Source of the DNA: Collinsella aerofaciens
GTDB taxonomy: Bacteria > Actinomycetota > Coriobacteriia > Coriobacteriales > Coriobacteriaceae
Length of the DNA stretch: 39,144 nt
Assembly: GCF_015552075.1 (NCBI RefSeq)
Contig: NZ_JADNDZ010000070.1
Coordinates: 1 to 39,144, forward strand
Direction of reading: 5' to 3'
The notes under the pieces are model-generated. The model made no database searches and had not been told where the DNA came from. It saw only the letters and a list, made by a program, of their open reading frames with translations. Of this stretch, positions 8,199 to 18,996 are shown in pieces. Position 1 is the first letter of the stretch; every line of letters begins with the position of its first letter. Both the position numbers and the translations under genes were made by a program.

Positions 8199-8240
8199 GA
8201 GGGGCTGTCCCATCAACGCGGGACAGCCCCTCTTTTCTTA
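8199..8240 (+). terminator. Intrinsic terminator of the HtrA gene
   Basis: A perfect 13-base stem (GAGGGGCTGTCCC with GGGACAGCCCCTC) around an eight-base loop, followed by TTTTCTT. Confidence 0.92.
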
Positions 8241-8241
8241 T

Positions 8242-8272
8242 TGATCCGTTGGGGACGGAGGAAAACGGATCA
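8242..8272. repeat. Palindromic repeat family C, copy 1
   Basis: TGATCCGTT pairs with AACGGATCA around a 13-base loop containing GGGGACGGAGG. The reverse complement matches bases 16832-16862 at nearly every position, so this is a dispersed element rather than a simple terminator. Confidence 0.65.
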
Positions 8273-8307
8273 CTTGTGGCTGGCAAGAGGCCTGGTTCGT
8301 AATGGTC

Positions 8308-8510
8308 TGGACAGTTAGTTCAGATACGTATAAATCTGGGGCAGCTTGGGATGCGTTTTGAGCAATTTTTGATTGGGATGGGGTTGGAATGGGTGTTTGG
8401 GAGGGCGAGCGGGACGTTTACATGGTCTCAGGGAGCCCAAATTAGTTGAAACAGGGGTGTTCGTGTCTAATCCAGCTCTAGGATTTATACGTATCTGAAC
8501 TAACTGTCCA
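8308..8510. repeat. 203-base module with perfect 29-base terminal inverted repeats
   Basis: The left arm (8308-8336) begins TGGACAGTTAGTTCAG and ends ATAAATC. The right arm (8482-8510) is its exact reverse complement over all 29 bases. Each arm contains the self-complementary core ATACGTAT. The 145 bases between the arms hold no open frame of note. The layout suggests a miniature inverted-repeat element or a very stable hairpin RNA. I see no clear target duplication outside the arms. Confidence 0.75.
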
Positions 8511-8546
8511 CCCCAGTCTGGCGGCTGCCGATTCGGTGCGGTTTGA

Positions 8547-10847
<2,301 letters not shown>

Positions 10848-10852
10848 TGATT

Positions 10853-10888
10853 TGTTGAGGAACTGCGCAGAGGCTCAGTTCCTCAACA
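10853..10888. terminator. Bidirectional terminator between ligA and the peptidase cassette
   Basis: A perfect 13-base stem (TGTTGAGGAACTG with CAGTTCCTCAACA) around ten bases. The T-tracts on either side are weak. It covers the last bases of the minus-strand gene and serves two converging units. Confidence 0.75.
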
Positions 10889-11269
10889 TCTCCTTATAGT
10901 GTTTGCCTGTTCAATTTCGATATCGTTTCCCTCGTATGATCCAGATGCGTCTACCGACTCAAAGCGTGAGTAGGAAACTCTTGTCCCAACTTTGATTTGG
11001 GAAAGCTTGTCTTTGATTCGGCCAGATGAGGGGAATGTAATCCGGGTTTGCTTTCCAGCGTCGGTGTAGCGGGGACTGTTGTCTGTTTGGATTACGAGTT
11101 CCGTTCCCTCAATAGAATGAACGCTGCCGGCTCCAAAGACAAGGTAATCATCTCCTCCGCTATAGCGGGCTCTATCTGTGCATGAAGAAACGGATGCAAA
11201 CATAGCGAAAATCACCAATATCGTAACCAGGGCAAAGGCCGTGGTGCCATAGCATTTTGATGGTGCCAT
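10883..11269 (-). CDS. Small putative lipoprotein partnered with peptidase copy 2
   Basis: About 128 residues. A hydrophobic leader (TTAFALVTILVIFAMFASVS) ends in the lipobox-like VSSC, so it is probably a lipoprotein. The remaining 95 residues look like a small beta-barrel: SVHSIEGTELVIQTD, TRITFPSSGRIKD, VGTRVSYSRFESVD. Its size, anchor and position match the small protein at 5576-5929, which follows the other peptidase copy; sequence identity is low by eye. I start at the ATG at 11269, five bases after the peptidase stop codon; a TTG at 11281 is an in-frame alternative that would overlap the peptidase. No clear ribosome site, so translation is probably coupled. Function unknown. Confidence 0.6.
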   Translation of the reverse strand: MAPSKCYGTTAFALVTILVIFAMFASVSSCTDRARYSGGDDYLVFGAGSVHSIEGTELVIQTDNSPRYTDAGKQTRITFPSSGRIKDKLSQIKVGTRVSYSRFESVDASGSYEGNDIEIEQANTIRRC

Positions 11270-11274
11270 CCGGT

Positions 11275-12447
11275 CTACCAAAAGACTGTTCCGTTCAATT
11301 TGACCATATTGGGCGTTGCATAGTTAATCGCTCGGGGATAAGTGTTCCATCCGTCGAATACTTCGAGCCACTGCAGTTCGATGCCAGAGCTTCCATTATG
11401 CCCAGTAAAATAGCCAGTTACCGTGACTGTATGACCTGATAGCTCGACGGATCCTTCACTGTTTCGGCTGTTGATCCACATATGATACAAGCCGATATTC
11501 CCTTGATCGATAGTTGCTCTGTACTGAGCGAATTGAGGCTGATAACCGAAAAATTGAGTATTAAGTGCTCTACCCTTTTGAGCGGCAAGACTTTTAAACG
11601 GAACAATTCCATCTGGGATGATCGTGCTTCCGTACTCGACGCCCTGATCATTGGTCTTATACGTTGTTGTGCCAGTGACGTTCCATATTTCTTTATAATA
11701 ATCGGGATTAAATTGATTAGCGTTTGAACTGGTGAGACCGTAATGCATTGATACAGCGTACAAGGCAGAAACGACGCATGCATACTTATTAGTGCGGGCT
11801 TCAACTAATGATTCCGAGACTCCTCGGAACGGTATTCCGTTTAAATCGTCTATTTGGAAATGCAACATCAAGTCATCTTCATTGATAATGACTGCATCCC
11901 ATGAAGTTGGGTTATTGCTTTGAGGTGCTATACCCTTTTCGGTGACAATTGGGACAGACCGTATATTGTTATAGTTGGTTACACAGTCTCTAGTTCCTGG
12001 CACCAAAGTTCCATATTCAATATCGTTGTACGAAATTAGTACGGTTGGGTTTGTGGCCTGTTGGCCGGAATAAGTTGAAATGGCGTTTGATAGAGAAGCT
12101 GAAATCGGAAGAATGGTATCGCCGAGGGTTATCTCCTTCAGAAGCCCAGGATATGATGCGTCAAGTATTAAATAACCGTAAGGGCTTCCTTCCCTTGTGA
12201 CACTGATTTCATAGCCACAGATAAGGCCGATTTGTTGGCATACGGGAACGATTTGCTCGATCTCTAAGTTCGCGGATCCGTCGACGATGGGCAACAGGGA
12301 AAGCGCGTAGTCTTGTGCTAGGTCTGATGTAAAAGCGACGGATGAGTTTGAGTCGGCAGCGAATACTCTTGTTGGGCGTGACGCGGATAAGCCGATGATC
12401 GAGGCTAGGCCGAGAAGAAACGAGCGACGTGATTGAACTCTGGGCAT
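11275..12447 (-). CDS. Tat-exported papain-fold (C10/C39-like) cysteine peptidase homologue, copy 2
   Basis: 390 residues. The leader carries a true twin-arginine motif (SRRSFLLGL) followed by a hydrophobic stretch and AFA-type cleavage site (RVFAAD), so it is probably exported folded through Tat. A pro-like domain contains GYLILDASYPG, aligning with GYVVFDSERSW of copy 1. The C-terminal domain keeps the same order of candidate catalytic residues: Cys in KYACVVSALYAVSMHYG, His in SGHTVTVTGY and Asp in EVFDGW. Between them, the DYYKEIWNVTGT and GRALNTQFFGY segments also align with copy 1. GGAG lies six bases before the ATG. Low GC relative to both neighbours. A TTACCT-N17-TATTAT promoter is possible about 40 bases upstream. 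Activity and substrate are unknown. Confidence 0.75.
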   Translation of the reverse strand: MPRVQSRRSFLLGLASIIGLSASRPTRVFAADSNSSVAFTSDLAQDYALSLLPIVDGSANLEIEQIVPVCQQIGLICGYEISVTREGSPYGYLILDASYPGLLKEITLGDTILPISASLSNAISTYSGQQATNPTVLISYNDIEYGTLVPGTRDCVTNYNNIRSVPIVTEKGIAPQSNNPTSWDAVIINEDDLMLHFQIDDLNGIPFRGVSESLVEARTNKYACVVSALYAVSMHYGLTSSNANQFNPDYYKEIWNVTGTTTYKTNDQGVEYGSTIIPDGIVPFKSLAAQKGRALNTQFFGYQPQFAQYRATIDQGNIGLYHMWINSRNSEGSVELSGHTVTVTGYFTGHNGSSGIELQWLEVFDGWNTYPRAINYATPNMVKLNGTVFW

Positions 12448-12555
12448 AATGTCTCCTGCCTATGGGGGGCAATATGCTGTCATTTTATTTGCTACATAAT
12501 ACAATCTAATTCGGATTAAGGTAAATGGATGGAATTGCTCGATAAATGGTAGTGA

Positions 12556-13395
12556 TTAGCGGACTGGTATCGCGATCCTCGTCACATACGCCCCCGGGTC
12601 GTCGCTGATGATGTCGTCGATCAGGGCGATCTCGCGCGAGGGACCGGCGGGTGTCAGGTTGCGCTCGCGCATATAGCTGAGCAGCTGCTCATAGCGTGGG
12701 GTTGCTTGCCCGTGCGTGCCGCGAAAGCTAATGGTCAGGCAGCGCGCGGCGGGTCGCGTCTCGAGGTCGCCCACGTAATCATCGGTGTCATCGAGCAGCA
12801 AAAAGACCTCGTCGTAGCCATCAAAGTCGCCGGCGGCGAGGCGCTCGGCGCTAATCCCAACGCCCAAGTTGCCCAGAAAGACAAAGGTCTCGTGCTGGCC
12901 CTTCTGCAGCTGACGAATCTGCCACTCCAGCGCATAGGCGTCGGTAGGCTTGACGCGTTCGCGCAATACGGCGCAGCGAAGCTCGGGCGCATCGATTGCG
13001 CAAATGGTATCGAGCTCGGTGTTCAGGGCATTGTGAAGCAGGGCAAGCCGGTTGTCGATCTTGCGCGACACGCGCTCCAGCTCGCGGCGCTTGCACTCGA
13101 TGAGCTCCTGCTGCTGAGCCAGCTGCCGCTGCATAAGGTTCACGTCGCGCGTGGTCACAAACTCACGGATTAGCGCGAGCGGCAAGTCGAGAACACGCAG
13201 GTGGCTGATGGTGTTGAGAGTGGAGAGCTGCCGCGATCCGTAGTAGCGGTACCCACTCGCCGGATCGATGTGTGCCGGGTCCAGCAAGCCCATCTGCTCG
13301 TAATGGCGCAACGTGCCCACGCTTAGGTTAAACAAGCGCGCCACCTCGCCAATGCGGAGCAGACCCTCGGTATGTTCAGTTGGCGAGTCGGTCAT
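12556..13395 (-). CDS. MerR family regulator with GyrI-like effector domain
   Basis: A 279-residue one-component regulator of the BmrR/BltR kind. Residues 12-80 are a MerR winged helix (LLRIGEVARLFNLSVGTLRH, YYGSRQLSTLNTI). A dimerisation helix follows (about residues 95-125, rich in Q, E and R: MQRQLAQQQELIECKRRELE). The C-terminal part is a GyrI/BmrR-like ligand-binding domain ending in YVTRIAIPVR. Such proteins activate drug exporter genes when they bind a hydrophobic compound. It lies 61 bases downstream of the MATE exporter on the same strand, so the two are very probably one operon, and a MerR-type promoter is visible in front of the exporter. Confidence 0.92.
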   Translation of the reverse strand: MTDSPTEHTEGLLRIGEVARLFNLSVGTLRHYEQMGLLDPAHIDPASGYRYYGSRQLSTLNTISHLRVLDLPLALIREFVTTRDVNLMQRQLAQQQELIECKRRELERVSRKIDNRLALLHNALNTELDTICAIDAPELRCAVLRERVKPTDAYALEWQIRQLQKGQHETFVFLGNLGVGISAERLAAGDFDGYDEVFLLLDDTDDYVGDLETRPAARCLTISFRGTHGQATPRYEQLLSYMRERNLTPAGPSREIALIDDIISDDPGAYVTRIAIPVR

Positions 13396-13456
13396 GGCGC
13401 CGCTCCTTTCAATGGACGGGGAAGGGGCGCCGAGGTCGTACGACGCAAACGATCCT

Positions 13457-14803
13457 CTACGCCATCAGCTTGTCAAAAGCTCCGCGGCGGTTGAGTACGG
13501 TAAATGCCATCACGCAAATGACTGCCGACAAAATCGATCCGCACGGCGAGGCGATGCCCATGGGAAACAGCGTGTTGGAATAGGCGTTCGACAGCAGCCA
13601 CGCGCCCGGCACGCGAATGAGCGCCACGGCCAGCACGTTGTGCGCAAAGCCGATGTAGCTCTTGCCGTACGCAGCGAAAAAGCCGCTAAAGCAAATGTGG
13701 ATGCCGGCAAAGATTGCGTCGAAAATGTAGCTGCGCATATAGCCGGTACCGGCCGCGACCACTGCAGCGTCCTTGGCAAAAAAGCCGATAAACGCCGGCG
13801 CCACCAGCCACATTAGCGCTGTGATCAGGCAGCCATACACTACCGAGATCGTCATGGCATCTTTGAGTACCTGACGTGCACGATCGCCCTTGCCTGCGCC
13901 GGCGTTTTGCGCCGTGAGTGCGCTGACGGTGGCGCCCATGGAGCTCGGCACAATGAACAAGAAGCTGATCATCTTCTCGACCAGGCCCACGGCGGCGGCG
14001 TCGACGAGTCCTCGGTGGTTGGCGATGACGGTGATAAACATAAACGCCACCTGGATGCAGCCGTCCTGCACGGCCACGGGCACGCCGATCTTAAGAATGC
14101 TGCCGAGCACCTCGGGCTGGGGGCGCAGGTCGCTGCGCTTAACGTGGATGTTCGTGCGGCGGCTCTTGAGCCACACGAGCGCGAGGGCAACGCTGGCCGT
14201 CTGGGCGGTCACCGTGCCGAGCGCCGCGCCCACGGGGCCGAGCCCCATGTGGCCGATAAACAGAAAATCGAGCGCGATATTAATGATGCATGCCACGCCA
14301 ATCACGTACATGGGCGAGCGCGAATCGCCCAGGCCGCGAAAGATGGCCGAAAGAATGTTGTACGCGGCGATAAAGGGAATGCCGACAAAGCAGATGCGCA
14401 GGTAGGCGGCGGTTCCTTCGACTGCCTCGGCCGGCGTGCCAATGAGTGCCACGATCTGCGGGCACAGCGCGAGCAGGACAGCGGCCAGCACCACCGAGAC
14501 ACCCATAAAGAGCGTAATGGTGTTGCCGATGGCGGCCTCGGCGCGGTCGAAGCGGCGCGAGCCCACGGCGTGGCCGACGATCACCGTCGTTCCCATGGCC
14601 AGGCCCACGAGCGTCACGGTAATGATATAGAGCGTCTGCGCGCCATTGCCCACGGCGGTGATGCCGGCGGCGCCGCTAAACTGCCCCATCATGTACAGGT
14701 CGGCCATGCCGTAGAGCATCTGCAAAAAGTACGAGAGCATATAGGGCAGGGCAAAGACCGCGATGGTCTTAAGGACATTGCCGCGTGTGAGGTCGTGTTC
14801 CAT
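13457..14803 (-). CDS. MATE family multidrug/sodium exporter
   Basis: A 448-residue membrane protein with the twelve hydrophobic segments of the MATE family arranged as two homologous halves. It begins with the usual short polar lead (MEHDLTRGNVLKTIAVFALP), and family landmarks are visible: ALPYMLSYFLQMLYGMADLY, VGLAMGTTVIVGHAVGSRR in the first half and ALTAQNAGAGKGDRARQVL in the second. Such exporters move cationic drugs out of the cell using the sodium or proton gradient. The gene is first in a two-gene operon with a MerR regulator of the drug-sensing type; the substrate is therefore likely an amphipathic compound, but this is inference. Confidence 0.93.
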   Translation of the reverse strand: MEHDLTRGNVLKTIAVFALPYMLSYFLQMLYGMADLYMMGQFSGAAGITAVGNGAQTLYIITVTLVGLAMGTTVIVGHAVGSRRFDRAEAAIGNTITLFMGVSVVLAAVLLALCPQIVALIGTPAEAVEGTAAYLRICFVGIPFIAAYNILSAIFRGLGDSRSPMYVIGVACIINIALDFLFIGHMGLGPVGAALGTVTAQTASVALALVWLKSRRTNIHVKRSDLRPQPEVLGSILKIGVPVAVQDGCIQVAFMFITVIANHRGLVDAAAVGLVEKMISFLFIVPSSMGATVSALTAQNAGAGKGDRARQVLKDAMTISVVYGCLITALMWLVAPAFIGFFAKDAAVVAAGTGYMRSYIFDAIFAGIHICFSGFFAAYGKSYIGFAHNVLAVALIRVPGAWLLSNAYSNTLFPMGIASPCGSILSAVICVMAFTVLNRRGAFDKLMA

Positions 14804-14843
14804 GGGCGGGGCTTTCTGGCTTGGTTCGTTTAGCTACCAGTGT

Positions 14844-14874
14844 AGTGAAAACCCTACAACGATTGTAGAGTCAA
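14844..14874 (-). promoter_or_regulatory. MerR-type promoter/operator of the MATE-MerR operon
   Basis: Read on the minus strand: TTGACT, a 19-base spacer, then TTCACT. The spacer starts with the perfect dyad CTACAA-TCG-TTGTAG (14854-14868). A 19-base spacer with a dyad inside it is the hallmark of MerR-activated promoters, which are twisted into shape by the ligand-bound regulator. The downstream operon encodes such a regulator. Confidence 0.8.
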
Positions 14875-14993
14875 GCTTTGTGTTGACGCCGGAGCGAAAA
14901 AAGTCTCGCGCACCATTATTCCGAGTGAATATGGACACACATCACGAGAACTCGCCGCCGGCGCTAACCTTGCAGAAAACGATTTCGGAATAC

Positions 14994-15021
14994 TTGACAC
15001 CATTATTCGGCGCGCAATAAT
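14994..15021 (+). promoter_or_regulatory. Promoter of the ABC exporter operon
   Basis: A consensus TTGACA (14994-14999), a 16-base spacer and AATAAT (15016-15021), about 40 bases before the GTG start. The words CACCATTATTC occur just upstream at 14911-14921 and again across this promoter at 14998-15008, possibly a regulator site. Confidence 0.7.
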
Positions 15022-15062
15022 ACGTGCGTTTGCGAACAACGTTTGATGGGGGTTGAACCTGC

Positions 15063-16892
15063 GTGCGCAATCTCAAAATACTGTTTTCCTATCTAGGGGC
15101 ATACCGTCGCGACGCCATCCTCGGCGTGTTCTTTGTGTCGGTCGAGACGGTGCTCGAGCTGTTTATCCCGGTCATCATGGCCAACATCATCGATGTGGGC
15201 GTGCCTGCGGGTGATATCAACTACATGCTGCTGCAGGGCGCGTACATGTTGGTGTGCGCCGCGCTTTCGCTGGTACTGGGCTTGGGTTATGCCCGCACGT
15301 CCGCCCGCGTTGCCTCGGGCCTAGGCGCTAACCTGCGCGAGGCCGAGTACAAAAAGATTCAGACGCTCGCTTTTGGTAACCTGGACAACTACGACGCCAG
15401 CTCACTCGTCACCCGCATGACCACGGACATCACCGTTATCCAAAATGCTGTGGGCAACGGCTTTCGCCCTATGGTGCGCGGCCCGGTGACGCTTATCGTC
15501 GGCCTTATCTACGCGCTGATGCTGTCGCGCCCGCTCGCCACCGTCTTTGCGATCATCTTGCCCGTGCTGGCAATCGTACTGGGCGCCATCACCTATCGCG
15601 TCAGTCCGCTCTACCGCCAACTCCAGACCTCGATGGACCACTTCAACGGCGTGGTACAGGAAGACCTCACCGCCGTGCGTGCCGTCAAGGCCTACGTTCG
15701 TACCGAGCACGAGGAGGCCAAGTTCGACACCGTCAATACCGAGCTCGCCGGCACTGCGACGAAGACCTTTGGCAACGCGGTGCTCAACCTGCCGGTGTTT
15801 CAGCTGTCGATGTACGTGGCTGCGCTCTCCATCCTGTGGATTGGCGGCCACATGATTCTCGCCGGCAAGCTGGGCGTGGGCTCGCTCACGGGCTTTATGA
15901 GCTACGTGCTGCTGATCATGAATTCGCTCATGATGATTTCCAACGTGTTTTTGCTGCTCACGCGCGCTCTTACGAGTGTGGGCCGTATCGCCGAGGTGCT
16001 CGATGAGGAGCCCTTTATCGCCAACCCCGCGGGAGACCTCGCGATTGCGGCGCCAGCGGACGGCAGTATCGAGTTTCGCGACGTTTCCTTTAAATACCGC
16101 GCGGATGCAGCCGAGGATGTGCTCGAGCATATCGACCTTCGCATCGAGAGCGGCTCGACGGTGGGCATCCTCGGCGGCACGGGCTCGGGCAAGAGCTCGC
16201 TTGTGCAGCTGATTGCGCGCCTGTACGACGCCACCGAAGGCGCCGTGCTTGTGGGCGGACGCGACGTGCGCGACTACGACCTGGCTACCTTGCGCGACGC
16301 GGTGGGCATTGTGCTGCAGAAGAATGTGCTGTTCACGGGCACCGTGCGTGAGAACCTGCAGTGGGGCAATCCGCAGGCGTCGGACGATGAGCTCCTCGCG
16401 GCTTGCCGCGCGGCGTGCGTGGACGAGTTCCTTGATCGCATCGGCGGGCTGGACGGCGAGTTGGGCCAAGGCGGCGCTGGTGTTTCGGGTGGCCAGAAGC
16501 AACGCCTGTGCATCGCGCGCACGCTGCTCAAGCATCCGCGCGTGCTCATTTTTGATGACTCCACCAGCGCGGTCGATATGGCGACCGACGCTAAGATTCG
16601 CGAGCACATCGCTCGGATTCCCGATACGACCGTGCTCATCATCGCCCAGCGTATCGCGAGCGTCATGGATGCCGATCGCATTGTGGTGTTGGACGACGGT
16701 CGTGTCCACGGCGTGGGCACGCACGAGGAACTGCTGGCGAGCGACAACATCTACCAGGAGATTTACGCCTCGCAGATGGAGTTTGCGGGGAACGCGGACG
16801 CCGGCGACGGCTGCGACGATGGCTGCGCGAATGATCCGTTCTCCTCCGTCCCCAGCAGATCACCCTTGGAAGGGGGTGAGTGCCATGCCTAA
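15063..16892 (+). CDS. ABC exporter half-transporter A (degenerate ATP site)
   Basis: 609 residues: an N-terminal domain of six membrane helices (about residues 15-300) followed by an ATP-binding domain. Walker A is GGTGSGKSS (about residue 370), the signature is VSGGQKQR (about 474) and Walker B is VLIFDDSTSAVD, where the catalytic glutamate is replaced by aspartate. The switch histidine is replaced by glutamine (IIAQRIASV). These are the marks of the non-catalytic half of heterodimeric exporters such as LmrC/BmrC types. The start is a GTG at 15063 after GGGGGT. The last 30 residues (from about CANDPFSSVPSRS) are encoded partly by a dispersed repeat (16832-16862). It overlaps the partner gene by eight bases. 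Confidence 0.93.
   Translation: MRNLKILFSYLGAYRRDAILGVFFVSVETVLELFIPVIMANIIDVGVPAGDINYMLLQGAYMLVCAALSLVLGLGYARTSARVASGLGANLREAEYKKIQTLAFGNLDNYDASSLVTRMTTDITVIQNAVGNGFRPMVRGPVTLIVGLIYALMLSRPLATVFAIILPVLAIVLGAITYRVSPLYRQLQTSMDHFNGVVQEDLTAVRAVKAYVRTEHEEAKFDTVNTELAGTATKTFGNAVLNLPVFQLSMYVAALSILWIGGHMILAGKLGVGSLTGFMSYVLLIMNSLMMISNVFLLLTRALTSVGRIAEVLDEEPFIANPAGDLAIAAPADGSIEFRDVSFKYRADAAEDVLEHIDLRIESGSTVGILGGTGSGKSSLVQLIARLYDATEGAVLVGGRDVRDYDLATLRDAVGIVLQKNVLFTGTVRENLQWGNPQASDDELLAACRAACVDEFLDRIGGLDGELGQGGAGVSGGQKQRLCIARTLLKHPRVLIFDDSTSAVDMATDAKIREHIARIPDTTVLIIAQRIASVMDADRIVVLDDGRVHGVGTHEELLASDNIYQEIYASQMEFAGNADAGDGCDDGCANDPFSSVPSRSPLEGGECHA
16832..16862. repeat. Palindromic repeat family C, copy 2, inside a coding region
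   Basis: Bases beginning TGATCCGTTCTCCTCCG nearly match the reverse complement of 8242-8272. It lies at the 3' end of exporter gene A and encodes the non-conserved tail DPFSSVPSRS, which suggests the element landed there and lengthened the protein. Confidence 0.6.
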
Positions 16893-18783
16893 GACCGCAG
16901 CCCAAGCACGCCCGGCCGACCTCAAGCGCACTGTGCGCCGCTTGCTCTCCTACATGGGGCATGCCAAGTTCTCGTTGCTCGCGGTGGGCGTGCTCGCCTC
17001 CGTCGCCGCCATCGCGAGCCTCGTCGGCACCTACATGGTGCGTCCCATCGTTAACGGTTTGGCCACGGGCGGGGAGGAACTGCTTACCAAGCAGGTCATC
17101 CTGACGGCGATCATCTACGCCGCGGGCGTACTCTCGGCCCTGGGCTACTCTCAGATTATGGTGCGCGCGGCCCAACGCGTGGTGTCCGATATTCGCCGCG
17201 ACCTGTTCGCGCACATCCAGACGCTGCCGCTCAGTTATTTTGACAGCACGCGCTCGGGCGACATCATGAGCTTTTTCACCAACGACGTCGACACGGTCTC
17301 CGAGGCGCTCAACAACAGCTTTGCCAACGTGATTCAGGCCGCCATTCAGGTTGTGGGCACCACGGCCATGCTCATCATCCTTAACTGGCAGCTCACGATT
17401 ATCACGCTCGTGTGCGATGCGGCCATTGTGCTGTATGCGCGCTACTCGGGTGCGCGCTCTAAGCGTTTCTTTGCCGCCCAGCAGGCATCGCTTGGCGACC
17501 TGGACGGATATATCGAAGAGATGGTCTCGGGCCAAAAGGTCATCAAGGTCTTTAATCGCGAGCAGGCCAACGTGGCCGGTTTCGATGCGCGCAACCAGGA
17601 GCTGCGCCGCACCGGTGGCGCCGCGCAGGCCTATGCCAACTCGATGGTGCCCATGACCGTGGTGATCGGGTACGCCAACTACGCGATCGTCGCGGTGGCG
17701 GGCGGCATGCTCTGCATCAACGGTCTGGCCGACGTGGGCGCGCTCGCGAGCTACCTGGTCTTTGTGCGCCAGGCGGCCATGCCCATCAACCAGTTCACGC
17801 AGCTGGGCAACTTCTTGCTCAACGCGCTGGCCGGTGCTGAGCGCCTGTTCGCCGCAATGGACCTTGAGCCCGAGGTGGACGAGGGTTGCGTGGAGCTGGT
17901 GCAGACGGGCGAGTCCGCGTGGGCGTGGAAGATTCCCGAGGGCCGTGGCGTGGGCGCGTACGGGCATTTGCACGATGTGGCCTCGGTCGATGACGCGGGC
18001 CGTGCGGTGGCTGCCGACGGCACCGAGCTTGTCACCGGCCTCGTCCCGCTTGCCGGCGACGTGCGCTTCCATGCCGTGGACTTTTCCTACGTGCCGGGCA
18101 CGCGCGTGCTCACGGACCTCAACCTGTTTGCCAAGCCGGGACAAAAGATCGCTTTTGTGGGTTCGACGGGCGCCGGAAAGACGACCATCACCAACCTCAT
18201 CAACCGCTTCTACGAGGTCGATGACGGCGAGATCACGTACGACGGCATCGACGTCAAGCACATCGCCAAGGCCAGCCTGCGCGGGTCGCTCGGCATTGTG
18301 CTGCAGGATACGCACCTGTTTAGCGGCACCATTGCGCAGAATATCCGCTTTGGCAAGCTCGACGCGACCGACGAGGAAGTGCGCGCTGCCGCCGAGGCCG
18401 CCTGCGCCGACTCGTTTATCCGCCGCTTGCCACAAGGCTACGACACGCCGGTTACGGCCGATGGTGCTAACCTGTCACAGGGCCAGCGGCAGCTGCTCGC
18501 TATCGCGCGCGTGGCCGTGGCCGATCCGCCGGTGCTCATCCTGGACGAGGCCACGAGTTCCATCGACACACGCACCGAAAAGCTCATCGAGCGCGGCATG
18601 GACCGCATCATGCGCGGACGCACCACGTTTATGATCGCGCACCGCCTGTCCACCGTCCGCGACGCCGACGCGATCATGGTCCTCGAACACGGCCGCATCA
18701 TCGAGCGCGGCACGCACGAAGAGCTGCTCGCCCAGCACGGCGAGTACTGGCAGCTGGCGCATGGCTTAAAAGAGCTGGATTAA
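16885..18783 (+). CDS. ABC exporter half-transporter B (catalytic ATP site)
   Basis: 632 residues, partner of the preceding gene. A six-helix membrane domain (residues about 25-320, with DIRRDLFAHIQTLPLSYFD typical of exporters) is followed by an ATP-binding domain with Walker A GSTGAGKTT (about 426-434), signature LSQGQRQL (about 530) and canonical Walker B VLILDEATSSID with the catalytic glutamate; the switch histidine is present (MIAHRLSTV). Between the two domains lies an extra stretch of about 50 residues (around VELVQTGESAWAWKIPEGRG), common in this partner of heterodimeric exporters. The ATG at 16885 follows GGGGGTGAG and overlaps the upstream stop, so the pair is made together. The likely role is export of drugs or lipids; the substrate is unknown. 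Confidence 0.93.
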   Translation: MPKTAAQARPADLKRTVRRLLSYMGHAKFSLLAVGVLASVAAIASLVGTYMVRPIVNGLATGGEELLTKQVILTAIIYAAGVLSALGYSQIMVRAAQRVVSDIRRDLFAHIQTLPLSYFDSTRSGDIMSFFTNDVDTVSEALNNSFANVIQAAIQVVGTTAMLIILNWQLTIITLVCDAAIVLYARYSGARSKRFFAAQQASLGDLDGYIEEMVSGQKVIKVFNREQANVAGFDARNQELRRTGGAAQAYANSMVPMTVVIGYANYAIVAVAGGMLCINGLADVGALASYLVFVRQAAMPINQFTQLGNFLLNALAGAERLFAAMDLEPEVDEGCVELVQTGESAWAWKIPEGRGVGAYGHLHDVASVDDAGRAVAADGTELVTGLVPLAGDVRFHAVDFSYVPGTRVLTDLNLFAKPGQKIAFVGSTGAGKTTITNLINRFYEVDDGEITYDGIDVKHIAKASLRGSLGIVLQDTHLFSGTIAQNIRFGKLDATDEEVRAAAEAACADSFIRRLPQGYDTPVTADGANLSQGQRQLLAIARVAVADPPVLILDEATSSIDTRTEKLIERGMDRIMRGRTTFMIAHRLSTVRDADAIMVLEHGRIIERGTHEELLAQHGEYWQLAHGLKELD

Positions 18784-18831
18784 CCCGTTCGAGCACGATG
18801 CTTTGGCTCTCCATGCTCCTCACCCCGCCTC

Positions 18832-18896
18832 AAACCGTCCCAACATTCGACGTTTTTTGCCAATATCAGGAAAAGCATCGAATGTTGGGACGGTTT
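18832..18896. repeat. Palindromic repeat family A, copy 1 (also a terminator)
   Basis: A perfect 19-base inverted repeat whose left arm is AAACCGTCCCAACATTCGA (18832-18850) and right arm 18878-18896. The spacer contains CGTTTTTTGCC and GAAAA. A run of T follows the right arm, so it should also terminate the ABC exporter operon. Confidence 0.85.
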
Positions 18897-18996
18897 TTCT
18901 GTCATCCGACCAGGCGGAATCGCTAACTTGCATGCGAAGGTGTGCGAATCCGCGAGCAGGGGAATAAGGTTGGTTATCCGACCCATTGGAGGGCTC

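Noticed and set aside
15402-18435. Long minus-strand open frames across the ABC exporter pair
   Set aside because: Antisense shadows of two intact transporters; rich in His, Arg and Gly with no domain.
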